Origin: Bombus terrestris
Taxonomy: Eukaryota; Arthropoda; Insecta; Hymenoptera; Apidae
Length of the DNA stretch: 64,000 bases
Reading direction: 5' to 3'
Assembly (NCBI RefSeq): GCF_910591885.1
Contig: NC_063279.1
Location: 12,400,001 to 12,464,000 of the forward strand
Made by a program: the position numbers and the translations under genes. This document shows, in pieces, positions 13,601 through 25,300 of this stretch. The notes beneath the pieces were generated by a model. It saw nothing but the letters and a program-made list of their open reading frames with translations. It did not search any database and had not been told where the DNA came from. The stretch's first letter is position 1. Each line of letters opens with the position of its first letter.

Positions 13601-16600
13601 TTTAAACACAATTCCACTTTCTCTTTATTATAATTGAGTATTCGCGTGATATATCTCTTTTGATTCCATTAATTGGAATATAATTTTGTCTTTCAATCTG
13701 TTTTTTAAAGAAATTATTCTAAGAGGTGCATGATTATTCGTTGCTCGGCATTTTCCGTCGTAGCGTTCAGGTATCAAGTATTCTTAAAGGTGGCTCTGAA
13801 ACACTGTGAATGACCTACTTTCGTAATTACTCTTTCATTGTTGTAACGTTGCATTGGCTGGTTCAATGTGGAGTACACTAGCCGTATGTGGTTCGACACT
13901 AATCCAATCAAACCTCGTTGACACAGGGTCATCGTTGCGCAATGATAATTTCACGCTCTTAGGTGATAAGTCAGCAAAAAATGCTTGCGATTTTAATCGA
14001 TCAAAAAATAAATTGTATCTAATACATTACTGTCTTCTATGAAATCTTCACATTTACGAAAAGAATTTGTTCGATAAATATAGAGAAAGCATTGAAACAT
14101 CTTTGATATCACGCGTAACATTGTTGATTCAAGTGAGGAGTAAAAACCTTCGTTTCTCTCGGGTTGTATGAGGGGACCAAGAGTAACCAAGGTTCCTCGT
14201 ACGGTGAATTTGATGCGGAAACCCGTTTCGACTTTCACAACTGACGACGACTAAGCCGTTCACTGTTTGTGGCTTTGGCCATACGCTACTACGTAGCCCA
14301 GAAAGGAGTTCGAGGAGCGCTCGATGCCCTCGATGGGCTCTAGGGACTTATTATTTCATCGATGATGATCGATTCATTCTGTAAACCTCTGCGCAACAAT
14401 ACGTTAGCTTCGTATCATTGCAGTAATTTTATTTTAATATAGTTCAATCATCGATAATCAAATTCCTATGCTATCACTATATCTATAAAAGCATAATTTT
14501 CAAATCTTCGAAAATAATTGCTCGATCAAATAACTAAACTTAATAACTAAATTTACCAGGTAAGCTAAAACATGCCAAAGAAAAATATCAAAAGGAAGGA
14601 ATCTAATCTTGACTGAGAGATTCTAAAAGTTGCCGGTCGAGTTAGTAGGACGAACGAGGACGACTTGAACAAAAACCAGTTCCCATGGAAACCTGACAGA
14701 CATCGTGGCGTGACTGTTGCAGGTCCAGGAGCGTTTGGAGGATCCTCCGCTTCACGTGGAACCGGTATGCTCGTCCATTTGTGACATCGTCGACGAGGTG
14801 TGTCACGCGCTCCGCTCCTCCAGAGACGAGAACGCGCGCGAACTCGTACGATTATTAAGAAGCTCGCATCTAAAAGCCCTTCTAGAGACGCACGACGCGG
14901 TCGTCGAACGAAAGGAAGCGCCATCGAAGCCGGAACCATCGCAACTGACGATGCCTACCAACGAGAGGACAGAAGCTGTCAGGATGGTTGGACTTAGGAG
15001 GCAACCTAACGAACCTCTGGTAAAAATTCTTTCACGATAGAATTCTTGAATTCTAGAATTAATGAAGGAACACAGTGTCCCAGTGATCATTATGCAATCG
15101 GAAAGGACTGACGAAAATAAATTTTAAAATTTTCACATGAAATCTTTGTTGATTGTACTATGACGACTGGATCACTCTGTGTAATGTTTGTGGCTTTACA
15201 ATTAACAGAAAAGATGAATTGAAATACAATTAACGAAAAATATGAATAGATAGATATGAACGTTTGACACTTTTCCAAATAATCAAATAATTTTTATAGC
15301 TCAAAATCTTAGAAATATATCTTTGAATATTTGGAAATCTTTGTAAAGGTTTCAAGAGTTCAGGGTGTTAAAGGATGTTTAGCTTCTGTGTTTGACGGTT
15401 TGTTTCGTTGGTGAAGAAAGCGGCTGACGAGAAGGCACGTCGAGCAATCAACAAAGAAATATAATCGTTCGCGCCGACTTTCTCGTTCGTGGCTCTAGTT
15501 TTAGAGGTTTACCATTCCGTCACGTGAGAGAATTCCCATTCTGAATCGGATTTAACACGCTCGAACGAAGAAAAGACGGAAATGCCACTCGCAGTTCATA
15601 AATAATTCGGAAACGTTTATTATCCGCGCGATGCTGATTCGAGGCCACGTGGCCTCTTCGATGAATCTGGCACGTTGTTCCAAGCTTTATACCAAGCGAA
15701 GAAAACATTTTAACAGAAACATAATACATTATTCTTCCTTATGCTGCTCTTAACCTTCTGCATTCCAAAAGTTTTTGTAATAAAATTGCAGCAGCACCGA
15801 CACACGTTTATAATTAAGTTCTTGGAAGCTAAGGCTTCTCTTTCGCAAAGAGACAAATGGCGCATTAGCGATACGATCTTTACATTATCCTGAAGTCGAT
15901 TCCATGTGTTAAAAACCATCCAAAACATCCTTGGGACCCGGTGAATTCTCTGTATGCTAAACCACAGTCTATTTCAACATTCGCTATTTTCTCTCATTGT
16001 CAGCAAAAGGTATTCTCAACAAACAAGTGCACAAAGCCGCGATATTGCATGATGCCCTTCCATCAATGTTCGTTTATACTTTTACGCTAAAATGGAAACA
16101 GTAGGCCTTCTCAAACAAGCAACACCGCAAGAATGTAACAACAAAAATGGAACGGACATAGAGAATCGTCGATTGTTCTCTAAATGTACTAAATAGCAAA
16201 CCTGGTTGCATTCAACGGGAACAGGCGAGTTTATTTTCACTGGTACGTCTTTGTACAGGGTCTGACGGTGCAGGTCGACGAATCCGGAAATTTGATCATC
16301 GCCAGGATCTTAGGCGGAAGCACTGCTGCCCGCCAGGGACTCCTGAGAACCGGCGAGGTAATCCTCGAAGTGAACGGGAAGGAAGTTCACAACCCTGAGG
16401 AGCTTCAGGAAGCCATTCACGAGGCGAAGGAGAATTTGTCGCTGAAACTTGCACCTGGAATCGCTTCTGATGGCAATCGACCCGTAAAATCTACGGTAAG
16501 TGAAGATAATTTAACTTTCGATTTGGTTCAAGTTGGCTAATTTTAAATTCCTCTATCTGAATTCATATGGTATAAATCTAAATTGAATTTATACCACGAA

Positions 16601-19600
16601 TAAGGTGAAAATTTAAAAGGAACGTAAAAATAAAATTCTTGAAAGGTCACCTTCTTGAAAAGAAGATTGCTTCTATTAAAAGCATGAAAGTATGGAGGTA
16701 CAAAAATATGTTTAATCGACCTCTTAGGATCTTTACGATTCAATTTAATGGCGTCTATATGAGATACGTGGTTACGATTTCCACCTTCCGACAAGAGGTC
16801 TCTTTAACACGATTGGATTTAGACTATAAAATTTTACTATTTCACTGATGGAATTTGTCCAAAAGGTTGAACAGAATATGCTGTCAAAATCGTGTTCTAA
16901 ATATAAAAATCATTACTGGAAACATGAATTGTAATAACTCTTTATATCTGGCGGTAGCTCTGTATTTCGTGTGTAAATAAATGATAATGTGGATCGAGAA
17001 TGGGAAACTCAATCCGTCGAAGAACACTTGCGAATAGCTCGCACATTGTTTATATATCCTGTAATATCAATTTTTTCAAAAACGTGAAAGGTTTTAGGAA
17101 TGGAAATAGATAAGAATTATGTGAAGGAAAACATCGGAGCTTAAAAGCCTTATGTTTTGAAGACAAGAATAAAACATAGGTGGATAAAAAGTATGAATGG
17201 ATGAAATTCTAGAGAACTACATACTATTATTACTAGAAAAAACAATCATCTACGTACAGATACGTTAATTTTTAAAATTATATGCTAAATCGAAGGAATT
17301 TAGTAAAAGCTAACAAAATAATTTATGTTATAATAATAAATATATTGCAAATATTCAAGAATAGATAGACAGCAAAAGCATATATTTAATCCCCAAATCA
17401 AATAAGAAAATTTATAATTAAAGAAGAATTACTCAGTATATTGAATTTTAAAACTGTTCTCCTATTAAAGAAAAGAGAAGATAGAACTCATCATTAAATT
17501 GAGAATATTTATACAAATTCATATCATTATAAAAAGAAACGAGAAAGTAAAATCTGGCCAAGCATTTGTTTCACCTACTAAATATTTTAACAAACACTAT
17601 ACTTTCATTATTTTATACGTTTTTGTACATTATAAAACATTGTATGCATTTTTGCATCTTTAAATTTCTCATAAATACATAAAAATCCGCAGTCCTTCTA
17701 CCACGTCTCTCTCCTGAAATCTCGAATTTGTTTTCACATTACAGTGTTACATGAGAGCGTTGTTCGACTACGATCCATCGGAAGACACTCTGTTACCATG
17801 CGTAGAGATTGGACTTCCATTCCAGAAAGGTGACGTACTACAAATTGTAGACCAAGCAGACCCAAATTGGTGGCAAGCTCGGCGAGTCGAGGGCGAGGGT
17901 CTAGGTCCGCCAGGTCTAATTCCGTCGCTGGAACTGGAAGAACGAAGGAAAGCATTCGTGCCACCGGAAGCGGATTTTGTACACAAAATTAGCATCTGTG
18001 GGACTAAGATCTCTAAAAAGAAGAAGAGGAAAATGTATCAATCGAAGTCCAACGGTGAATTTGACAGTGCGGAACTGCTATTGTACGAAGAAGTGGCCAG
18101 GATGCCGCCATTTAGACGCAAGACCTTGGCTTTAGTCGGCCCAAGAGGAGTTGGTCGCAGGACGCTGAAGAATAGGCTGATAAATAGCGACCCTGAGAAG
18201 TTCGGCACCATTGTTCCGTGTAAGTGTCATAATTTTTGTGTGTCGTGAGATCTTGACGAGAATGACAAACAAAATTGATGGGAAAATACCATTCTCTTCT
18301 ACTGTTAACAGTTACAAATTAGGATTATAATATTGTGATTCATAGAAGTCATATATTTATAGATACCTCACGACCACCCAGAGTACTCGAGGAAGATGGC
18401 AAAAGTTATTGGTTTACCGACCGCGAGTCCATGGAAACGGATATTAGAGAGCATCGATACCTTGAGTATGGAGAACACGGTGGGCATTTGTATGGTACAA
18501 AGTTGGATTCCGTGAGGGAGTTAATCAGAGCTGGCAAAATGTGCGTTCTGGACTGTAGTCCAGCTGCTCTGAAAATACTTCACAACAGCACGGAATTTAT
18601 GCCCTATGTTATCTTCATAGCGGCGCCAGGAATGGAACAATTGAAATGGTTATATGATTTGGCGAGGTCGACTGGAACGAGCAGTCGGAACTTGACGGTA
18701 ATTATGCTGCTATTATATATCACTGCCCTTTCTATTTTTTTAATTATTGAAACTACTGGTTAATGTTACTCAAGTTTTGTTAATCGAGTTTTACAACTAC
18801 TCGTTAAAATGACATTTTTATCAAGTAAATATATTTACACGAATACAATATATTTAAACATTTACAGAATGATTTAAATATTTATTATTTTTTGAAAACA
18901 TATTCGAATTTCGCGTACGAGAAATAAGAAATCCATTTGAAATGGAACGATTCGATGCGCGAAATTTGTATAAAGAAGAAACATATATCGACGGCACAGG
19001 CCGCGTTTCAAATAAACATAGCCATCAAATATTTTACGATGCAACCTTCCGAATCTCTGCCTGCCAGTCTACCGTCGTCGTGTAAATGCGTGTAATTTGC
19101 CTATTATAAATGTATTGCATGCACTTTTGTTTGATTACAATAACTCAATGATTGGTTTTTTTTCCACGAAATTCTTCTTCCATAAAATTCCAAATACCAA
19201 TTACTCTTTATACTCCATTTAGATTGATATCGAATATTTTCACATATTACCTATTGTATAACTTCCTTCTCTTGATTGGCGTAGCGTTCTTTATTTAATC
19301 TTTCGTATGTATTTGATGTTGGCTTTGCTAGTTTGACCGCCAGAGTTCCATCAGGTACAGCTCGAGAAGAGCCAGGACGTTGGAATCTCTTGCTTCCTTG
19401 TACGAGGTTTGTATTTGCATGCATATTCATTGTATTTCTTTTTCTTTTATCGTAATGTAATTGCTTGTAGGTGTGTAGTATTATTGTTTGAAATGTACCA
19501 CTATACAGAATCACGTAACATTCAAAAAAAAATTGTAATTTATATAATATCTAAATGCAATTTATTGACAATGCATTAATTTTAAAATGTAGTTTATTAG

Positions 19601-20313
19601 TGACATTAGGTTGCTGCATAGAGTTTGTCCGCCTCTTCGATCATATAAATAAGTTAGCAATATTGTGGTAGATATAACATTAAATCAATATAAACTGTGC
19701 TTCTGAAACTCACAGAAAATAGGAAAGAAATATGTTCATTAATCGCATAGTAATCAGACATTCAGAATGTTCCCATGATGACAAATCCAGTATCAAAATT
19801 TTCATTTTTTTCAGACATCACAATACATAACAAATGTAATAAAATATATCCTTCTTTTAATGATAAATCCAAAAAATTTTTATAAAAGAGGCATTTATAA
19901 ATGAAATTTATAGAAGATTCACTCTGGTAGTTAGGACTTATGTGGCGACTTAATGCAAAACAAAGAACAAATATATTCAAGGCACAGTATGGAAGCTACA
20001 ATCTTTCTAATATTCAATCTTCCAATTAGAAAGAATCACCATCAACAAACACACTTGAACTAAATGCAATCAAAACTTAATCTTTCTCAAACTTTACAAA
20101 GTACAGCTAAATTATAGTTTGCTTTTCACTAACTAGGAGGACGATCTGAAAGCAACGTTGGAAGAATCCGCGGCTTTACAACGTGCCTACGAGAAATATA
20201 TCGACCTGGTGATCGTGAACGAAGACTTCGACAATACATTTAGACAGGTGATCGCCGCGTTAGACGCCTTAGCCACCGAACACCAATGGGTTCCGGTGAA
20301 CTGGATTTATTAA
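1519..20313 (+). CDS. vari: Varicose-like MAGUK (MPP2/MPP6 type), 8 exons
   Basis: Scaffold protein of the p55/MPP family; Drosophila varicose organises septate junctions. Coding exons: 1519-1615 (tentative), 4162-4277, 14723-15019, 16259-16495, 17745-18219, 18363-18697, 19332-19406, 20137-20313. The phases join to give 602 residues. Order of domains: tandem L27 (about 40-150, starting LLFLKGLLDSPVVTSLVK), PDZ (about 160-245; the carboxylate-binding loop PLGLTV spans an exon junction), SH3 (about 252-320, ALFDYDPSED), a polybasic HOOK (KKKKRK), then GUK (about 374-602, ending WVPVNWIY). The GUK P-loop reads GPRGVGRR: it lacks the Lys-Ser of active guanylate kinases, so it is a binding module, as is usual for the family. 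A separate 25-codon exon sits inside GUK. The MPP2/6 assignment rests on remembered near-identity through L27, HOOK and GUK; stardust (MPP5) and metro (MPP7) fit less well. Confidence 0.92.
1616..4161 (+). other. First vari intron (tentative)
   Basis: AT-rich and noncoding in all frames I could judge. It contains one copy of the dispersed CGCAGTC-ended repeat at 3821-3883, immediately before the GC-richer 3900-4280 block that holds the first L27 exon. I see nothing else. Confidence 0.5.
3821..3883 (+). repeat. Dispersed TIR-like repeat, copy 1
   Basis: The segment runs from TATGCATTTTGCAT through CCATAAATGCATAAA to a right end of ATTCGCGGTCTA. The same ordered blocks recur at 17641-17695 and, inverted, at 55663-55757 and 63197-63365, with the ending consensus ATCCGCAGTC. 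It is likely one end of a miniature inverted-repeat element; the opposite end is not recognisable at this copy. Confidence 0.5.
5026..5038. promoter_or_regulatory. Two abutting CACGTG E-boxes
   Basis: CACGTG occurs at 5026-5031 and again at 5033-5038, separated by one base, in the GC-rich island of the large vari intron. bHLH factors (Myc/Max, USF, Clock/Cycle class) bind CACGTG. Close tandem spacing is more suggestive than a single site; function is inferred. Confidence 0.35.
11051..11093. other. GC-rich two-step hairpin
   Basis: GCCCCCACCT (11051-11060) pairs perfectly with AGGTGGGGGC (11084-11093). Inside it, TCAGGC (11064-11069) pairs with GCCTGA (11075-11080) around a five-base loop. 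The two stems are separated by a symmetrical 3+3 internal loop. It lies in a GC island of the large vari intron, upstream of a coding-like segment. It could be an RNA structure or a protein-binding palindrome. Confidence 0.6.
11185..11383 (+). other. Coding-like island, possible unassigned exon
   Basis: An open frame ends with protein-like sequence (ALADRYGELQFQDGGQLVLQ, then YLTETGDLCLGISPGFQ) directly before a strong donor, T|GTAAGT, at 11384. The 3' end is phase 1, which does not match the phase-0 acceptor of the next vari exon, so it is not a simple coding exon of vari. It could be a noncoding alternative first exon, part of a nested gene, or chance in GC-rich DNA. I recognise no family. 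Confidence 0.3.
15020..16258 (+). other. vari intron with E-box palindrome
   Basis: The intron splits the PDZ domain. It is mostly AT-rich, with a GC-richer patch around 15420-15680 that contains a perfect 16-bp palindrome at 15641-15656. No coding sequence recognised. Confidence 0.55.
15641..15656. promoter_or_regulatory. Perfect 16-bp palindrome centred on CACGTG
   Basis: GAGGCCACGTGGCCTC is its own reverse complement, with the E-box CACGTG at 15646-15651 extended to GCCACGTGGC, a favoured core for some bHLH-zip factors. It lies in a GC-richer patch of the PDZ intron. The regulatory role is inferred. Confidence 0.35.
16496..17744 (+). other. vari intron between PDZ and SH3 exons
   Basis: AT-rich and without coding signal. 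Its 3' end carries a copy of the CGCAGTC-ended repeat (17641-17695) only about 50 bases upstream of the SH3 exon acceptor. Confidence 0.6.
17641..17695 (+). repeat. Dispersed TIR-like repeat, copy 2
   Basis: The blocks TGCATTTTTGCAT, TTTAAATTTC, CATAAATACATAAA and the end ATCCGCAGTCC appear in the same order as in the copy at 3821-3883 and in the reverse complement of those at 55663 and 63197. It lies just upstream of the SH3 exon of vari. Confidence 0.55.
18698..20136 (+). other. vari introns flanking the 75-nt exon
   Basis: Two introns (18698-19331 and 19407-20136) surround the small GUK exon. A GC-richer patch near 18940-19090 has no recognised content. I see nothing else. Confidence 0.6.
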
Positions 20314-21597
20314 ACACCATTCAGGCTACCTGAGGGAACAAGTAGTTTCAGAACAGATGATCCAATTCCGGTCTACAGTATCGTGCAAAATAACAAATTA
20401 TTGCATTATTTTCTGTGGAACACGCGATGGCGTCTTTAATATACTTATGCTTGGCAAACTTGATGTCGAGTGCATCGTTAGTATATTTATAGCATCCTAT
20501 TGTCGTGCAATGGAACAATTTTATGGTTGTATTATGTGTATACAGAGTTCTAGTGTGTTGTGTATATTGTCTCCATCAAATGTATAAATACTTTTAAGCG
20601 AAATGACGCACTCGAATCGGGTAAAGAAGAAGCGGGACGTAAGTTTCTTTCATCGAGCGCGGAGTCTCCGAAACGAAAGCAACAAATTTCGAACACCCGC
20701 GTTCTTCTTCTACTTATGATTAGAAAAATACTCGGGGCTATGAAGGCCAAGAAGAGATAGTATCTCGCTTTACGATGCTACGTTTCCAGCAAGTACAATC
20801 GTGTAGCATTTACGTTACTTTGTTTTAGGTTTACGAAACGATCCGTTCGCCTCCTAAATTTCGCTCGTTAATAACATATATTCATTAGAAATCTACAAAA
20901 ATACCGTTAAAAGATACAAGAAAATAATAAGAAAATTAGAAAAGAAGCATATGAATTTTGATTTCAATTATAGTAGTTAAAAAGTTTTAATTATTTTAAT
21001 ATTTTTAATATCTTAATGATCCAATATCTGATGATTTCCTCTGTGAGTTTCTAAATTGTCTTTTCACGCTAACTAAAGTAACGTTACAAAAAAATTCTCG
21101 CATACATTCCGCTTTATCACACAGAACAACTAAACGGAAACGGATCGCGATTAAAGTAGGTATACGTTATAGACCGCCGTCCAATTATTTTTAGAATACA
21201 CCTAGTTTTAATTTCCCTCGAACTACGAGTCTGCATATGTATGTATGTTTATTTACCATTTGTCATACAATATACTTTCGTTTCTTTTATAGAGATATCT
21301 ATTATATATACATATTATTCATTATATATTTCATAAATCCTGTTTGTACCGCTCGTGCACTTTAAACATATTCCTGGCATAGAGTGCCTTAATAGCACAG
21401 CCTTACCGGGCTTGCAGCGAAGACCTACTATGTCGAGACGATATATTCTCTTATACTCGAGTTTTACGCAAGACACGTGTAATAACACATTTTTTCTAAT
21501 GCTCTGACACGCATGCACATGGAAATTACGACCGTTGCAGATCGCTATATATGCGTTTGATCGGAAGCTCCCGATCGTGCCATGTGATATACGGAAA

Positions 21598-21603
21598 AAT
21601 AAA
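21598..21603 (+). terminator. Polyadenylation signal, likely for vari
   Basis: AATAAA about 1.29 kb after the vari stop codon, followed by T- and GT-rich sequence. It is the best-placed candidate for the vari 3' end; nearer alternatives such as ATAAAT near 20584 exist. Confidence 0.45.
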
Positions 21604-22262
21604 GTTTATCGAGCGTTTGTTACGAATTTGAATTACTAATACCTTTCTATCGTTTTCATTATCCTTATTTCTCAGAATTTCTTCTTGTTGCCCACACTCA
21701 GAACATACTCATAGGGACATGTATCTCTTGTTCATCTTCTACTCTGAAAATTACAAAGTGAAAGACTTAATTTAGAAATTATTATAAACAGGTTGTTTTA
21801 TGTTTCATAATGAATGAATAACATATTTTAATCTGAAGAACTGAAGTAAAAATTAGAGCTGAAATTATATTTTATTACAAATACAATTAACTATTTAACA
21901 AATATGTACCTCTGATCTATAACCATAAATACGGATGACAATGAGTTAATTACATTTTGAAACCAATTTCCAACATTAATTTAAAAATATCTATAATTGT
22001 TCCATACGGTAACGAAAAAAATAAATACCTGAAATTGAACATCAAATTTTTTATATAAACTGGAGAATAAACTCTGTAAGAATGAACAACTTTAAATGAA
22101 CTTAATGAATATGTCTGAAATATGATTGGTTATCGAATGCACTTGATGCACCCACGATGCACCGACGACAACCAATCATGTACTATCGTTTGCCACGTTA
22201 CTAAGCTGTCGCGTTGTGACATATGCATTCCGGGAAAAGTTAGCAGGCCGAGTGTATTTCAG

Positions 22263-22280
22263 ACACGGTTCAAACCGTGT
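22263..22280. promoter_or_regulatory. Short perfect inverted repeat before ERGIC3 ATG
   Basis: ACACGGTT and AACCGTGT are perfect 8-bp inverted arms around a two-base spacer, ending 29 bases before the ERGIC3 start codon. It could be a dimeric transcription-factor site near the start of transcription or a small stem in the 5' UTR. Confidence 0.4.
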
Positions 22281-22309
22281 TGAGTAGTTTATCTTATTAT
22301 TAACTGAAC

Positions 22310-25300
22310 ATGCAAATATTGCGGCAATTAGACGTGCACCCAAAAGTGCGCGAAGAGGCGGATATTCTCGTACGAACCTTCAGTGGTGCCGTTGGTAAAA
22401 TGTTTCACTTGTCAAATCTTAAACGTGTGCAACTTATCGGTTTTATTCTGCTACCAGCATACTTTTAATTATTAAGCAATTTTGTTAATTTTCTGGAGTC
22501 GTCATAATGTCGAAAAATTTTTAAATTATTCTATTCTACAATCTGAAACATTATTTCAAGATATGATGTGATAAACATACTTAACCTCAAAAGTTGATAA
22601 TATTTAACGGAAGTAGAAATTTCTATCATTCTCTTGTTTCTAAAATCGAATACCGTCACTTCTTACACTTTGTTGAAATTGTATTTCAATTTTTACATGT
22701 ATTTGTTAAGGTTTCCACTATCTCATAACTATTGTTTACATATTTGTTATCAGTTACCATAAATAAAGTTTATAATCAACGTTTACTATTTATGTACCTT
22801 TCCATGTTTCAGTGACAATTATTAGTACCATTATCATGAGTATTCTATTTCTATCCGAAGTGAATTATTATCTTACTCCAACCCTAAGTGAAGAATTGTT
22901 TGTAGACACTTCAAGAGATTCAAAATTAAGAATTAATTTAGATATAATTGTACCTACAATATCTTGTGATGGTAGGTGTAAATTATTTTATAAATATAAA
23001 TGCATTATGAGTAATACTGACATGTATATTAAATTAAGTGTATTGCAGTTTTATCAATAGATGCAATGGACACAACAGGTGAACAGCATTTACAAATAGA
23101 GCATAATATATTTAAAAGACGCTTAGACTTAAATGGGAAACCTATAGAAGATCCACAAAGGACAGGTACAAAATATCATAAAAGTTTTAAAATATTTAAG
23201 TTAAATAATATAAATTTAATACCTTTTTCTTCATTTTATTATAGACATTACTGACACAAAAGCACGTAGTAAAACAACAGAAAAGGTAACTGAATTATAT
23301 GACTCTTATAGATCTGTTTTTACAATATAAGTTTTAAGACTTATACTAAAACATAACTTTTTCCATAGACAGTAGAAAGCACTACTGAGAAAGCATGTGG
23401 AGACTGTTATGGAGCTGCTGGTGATATTATCAAGTATAGTATTACAAAAATTTATGTATGTATTTTATGAAATATCCATCATACAATATCAATTAACTTT
23501 GTAGATGTTGTAATACTTGTGAAGATGTAAGAGAAGCCTATAGACTTAAAAATTGGGCACCTCCTGCTCTAGGAATGATAAAGCAATGTAAAAATGACAA
23601 ATCAGTAGAGAAAATAAAAACTGCCTTTACTCAAGGATGTCAAATCTATGGTTATATGGAAGTAAATAGAGTGGGTGGGAGTTTTCACATTGCACCAGGT
23701 GACAGCTTCTCTGTAAACCATGTACATGGTAAATGAAAAAAAATATATCATTTTTTGCATAAATTAAAGTATGAGTAATAATATTATGATCTTTATTTTG
23801 ATTATAGTGCATGATGTCAAACCATACACATCAACGCAATTTAACATGACCCACAAGATTCGCCATTTGAGTTTTGGTCTAAACATCCCAGGAAAGACAA
23901 ACCCTATGGATGATACCACTGTAGTTGCAATGGAAGGTATGGCCTTGCTCCATAGAAACTTTTTATTAAGAAATTAACAGAATATCTTGAAATACTACAC
24001 TTTTTTGTATCCTAAATCTCCAATGTATCAGTCTTCAAATACTAGCATCTTATTCCGCTTCCTATGGCCATGAATGTTCCGAATGTTCCACCACCTTGAA
24101 TCATCGCTTTTCCAACGTTGTTTATCAATTCCCTTCCTCTTAGTCCATATCTAGCAATAAACACACACCATTAGCTTCTCATTTCAAACTGTCCAGAATT
24201 TAATCACCATAAATAAATATGCACCTAACAACAGAATACCCGCCAAACAGAACACCAGATGCCATACCAACACAAAATCCGATCATAAAACCAAGCTTCA
24301 TCCTATCCCAGCATGAAGGAGCTTGTTGATACATGCCTGGTACGGCCGGCATTTTATTCTACGAATATAAATTTATAAAAACATATAACTTTAACTTTTT
24401 TTTAAAGAGATATTTCATGATAAACATTAATTATAATTTCTCATTTTAATGACTTTAGTATGTAAAACTAATTTTTAGTCAATCATTTAACGTAAAATTT
24501 ATAAAATTTCTTTAACACATTGTGAGCTAATTATTCCTGCCATGATTCGAATAAATCATATTTATATATTTAGCTTATACACAAAAAAATGTATTAACGT
24601 TCGTTATAGTTAACATCACTCACGATTTAAGCGTACAACTTTGGATCTTCTGATTAATTTTCGTTTTAATACGATTTTTCGTCTTTTACAACTGGTAAAT
24701 CCTTAGCACAATTCGCTCGAGCAATGTAAGGAAGATGCCATGTCAGTTTTTCCGTTTACAATGCAAGATGGCTGCTTCTATTTCCGTTCTCTATGACGTC
24801 AATGATAATGGCGGACTATTCGATTAATACGTAAATATTTCGATTATGAGAACGTTTTACAGAAAGTTTTTGTACTTTCAATTTTGAAATATTAAACCAT
24901 TAGACTTCATTCAACACACATTTGTATTAATTTGTGTCATTGCAGTTAAAACTCTACTTAGATATTTTGTTGTTTTTGTTTTAGGTGCGATGATGTTTTA
25001 TCATTACATCAAAATTGTACCGACGACCTACGTGCGCGCTGATGGTTCCACGTTATTGACAAATCAATTTTCTGTAACTCGACACGCCAGACAAGTGTCC
25101 TTGTTTAGCGGCGAATCTGGAATGCCTGGTATATTCTTTAATTATGAATTAAGTCCACTGATGGTAAAATATACAGAAAAAGCGAAATCGTTTGGTCATT
25201 TCGCAACGAATGCATGTGCAATTATCGGTGGCGTATTTACAGTTGCTGGATTAATAGATTCGCTATTATATCATTCTGTCAGAGCAATACAGAAAAAGAT

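Larger units (their letters stand above)
4278..14722 (+). other. Large vari intron with GC-rich islands
   Basis: A >10 kb intron between the exons encoding the first L27 piece and the rest of the L27 region. Most is AT-rich, but GC-richer islands stand out near 4900-5290, 6840-7100, 8600-9130, 10980-11460 and 14150-14350. They hold ORFs of 60-124 codons on both strands that I cannot assign. Such islands in a long intron suggest enhancers or alternative promoters and 5' exons. The double E-box (5026-5038), hairpin (11051-11093) and candidate exon (11185-11383) are listed separately. Confidence 0.5.
20314..22309 (+). other. vari 3' UTR and vari-ERGIC3 intergenic region
   Basis: After the vari stop (TAA 20311-20313) come about 1.3 kb of probable 3' UTR up to a polyadenylation signal at 21598-21603. 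AT-rich sequence follows to about 22130, then a GC-richer stretch (22130-22300) that is the likely ERGIC3 promoter and 5' UTR. ORFs in the UTR on both strands look like chance frames. Confidence 0.6.

Noticed and set aside
18335..18763. Reading the GUK exon as starting at 18335 and ending at 18763
   Set aside because: Acceptor TATAG before 18363 and donor at 18698 give the correct phase and the family sequence IVPYTSRPPR; the extra ends are intron.
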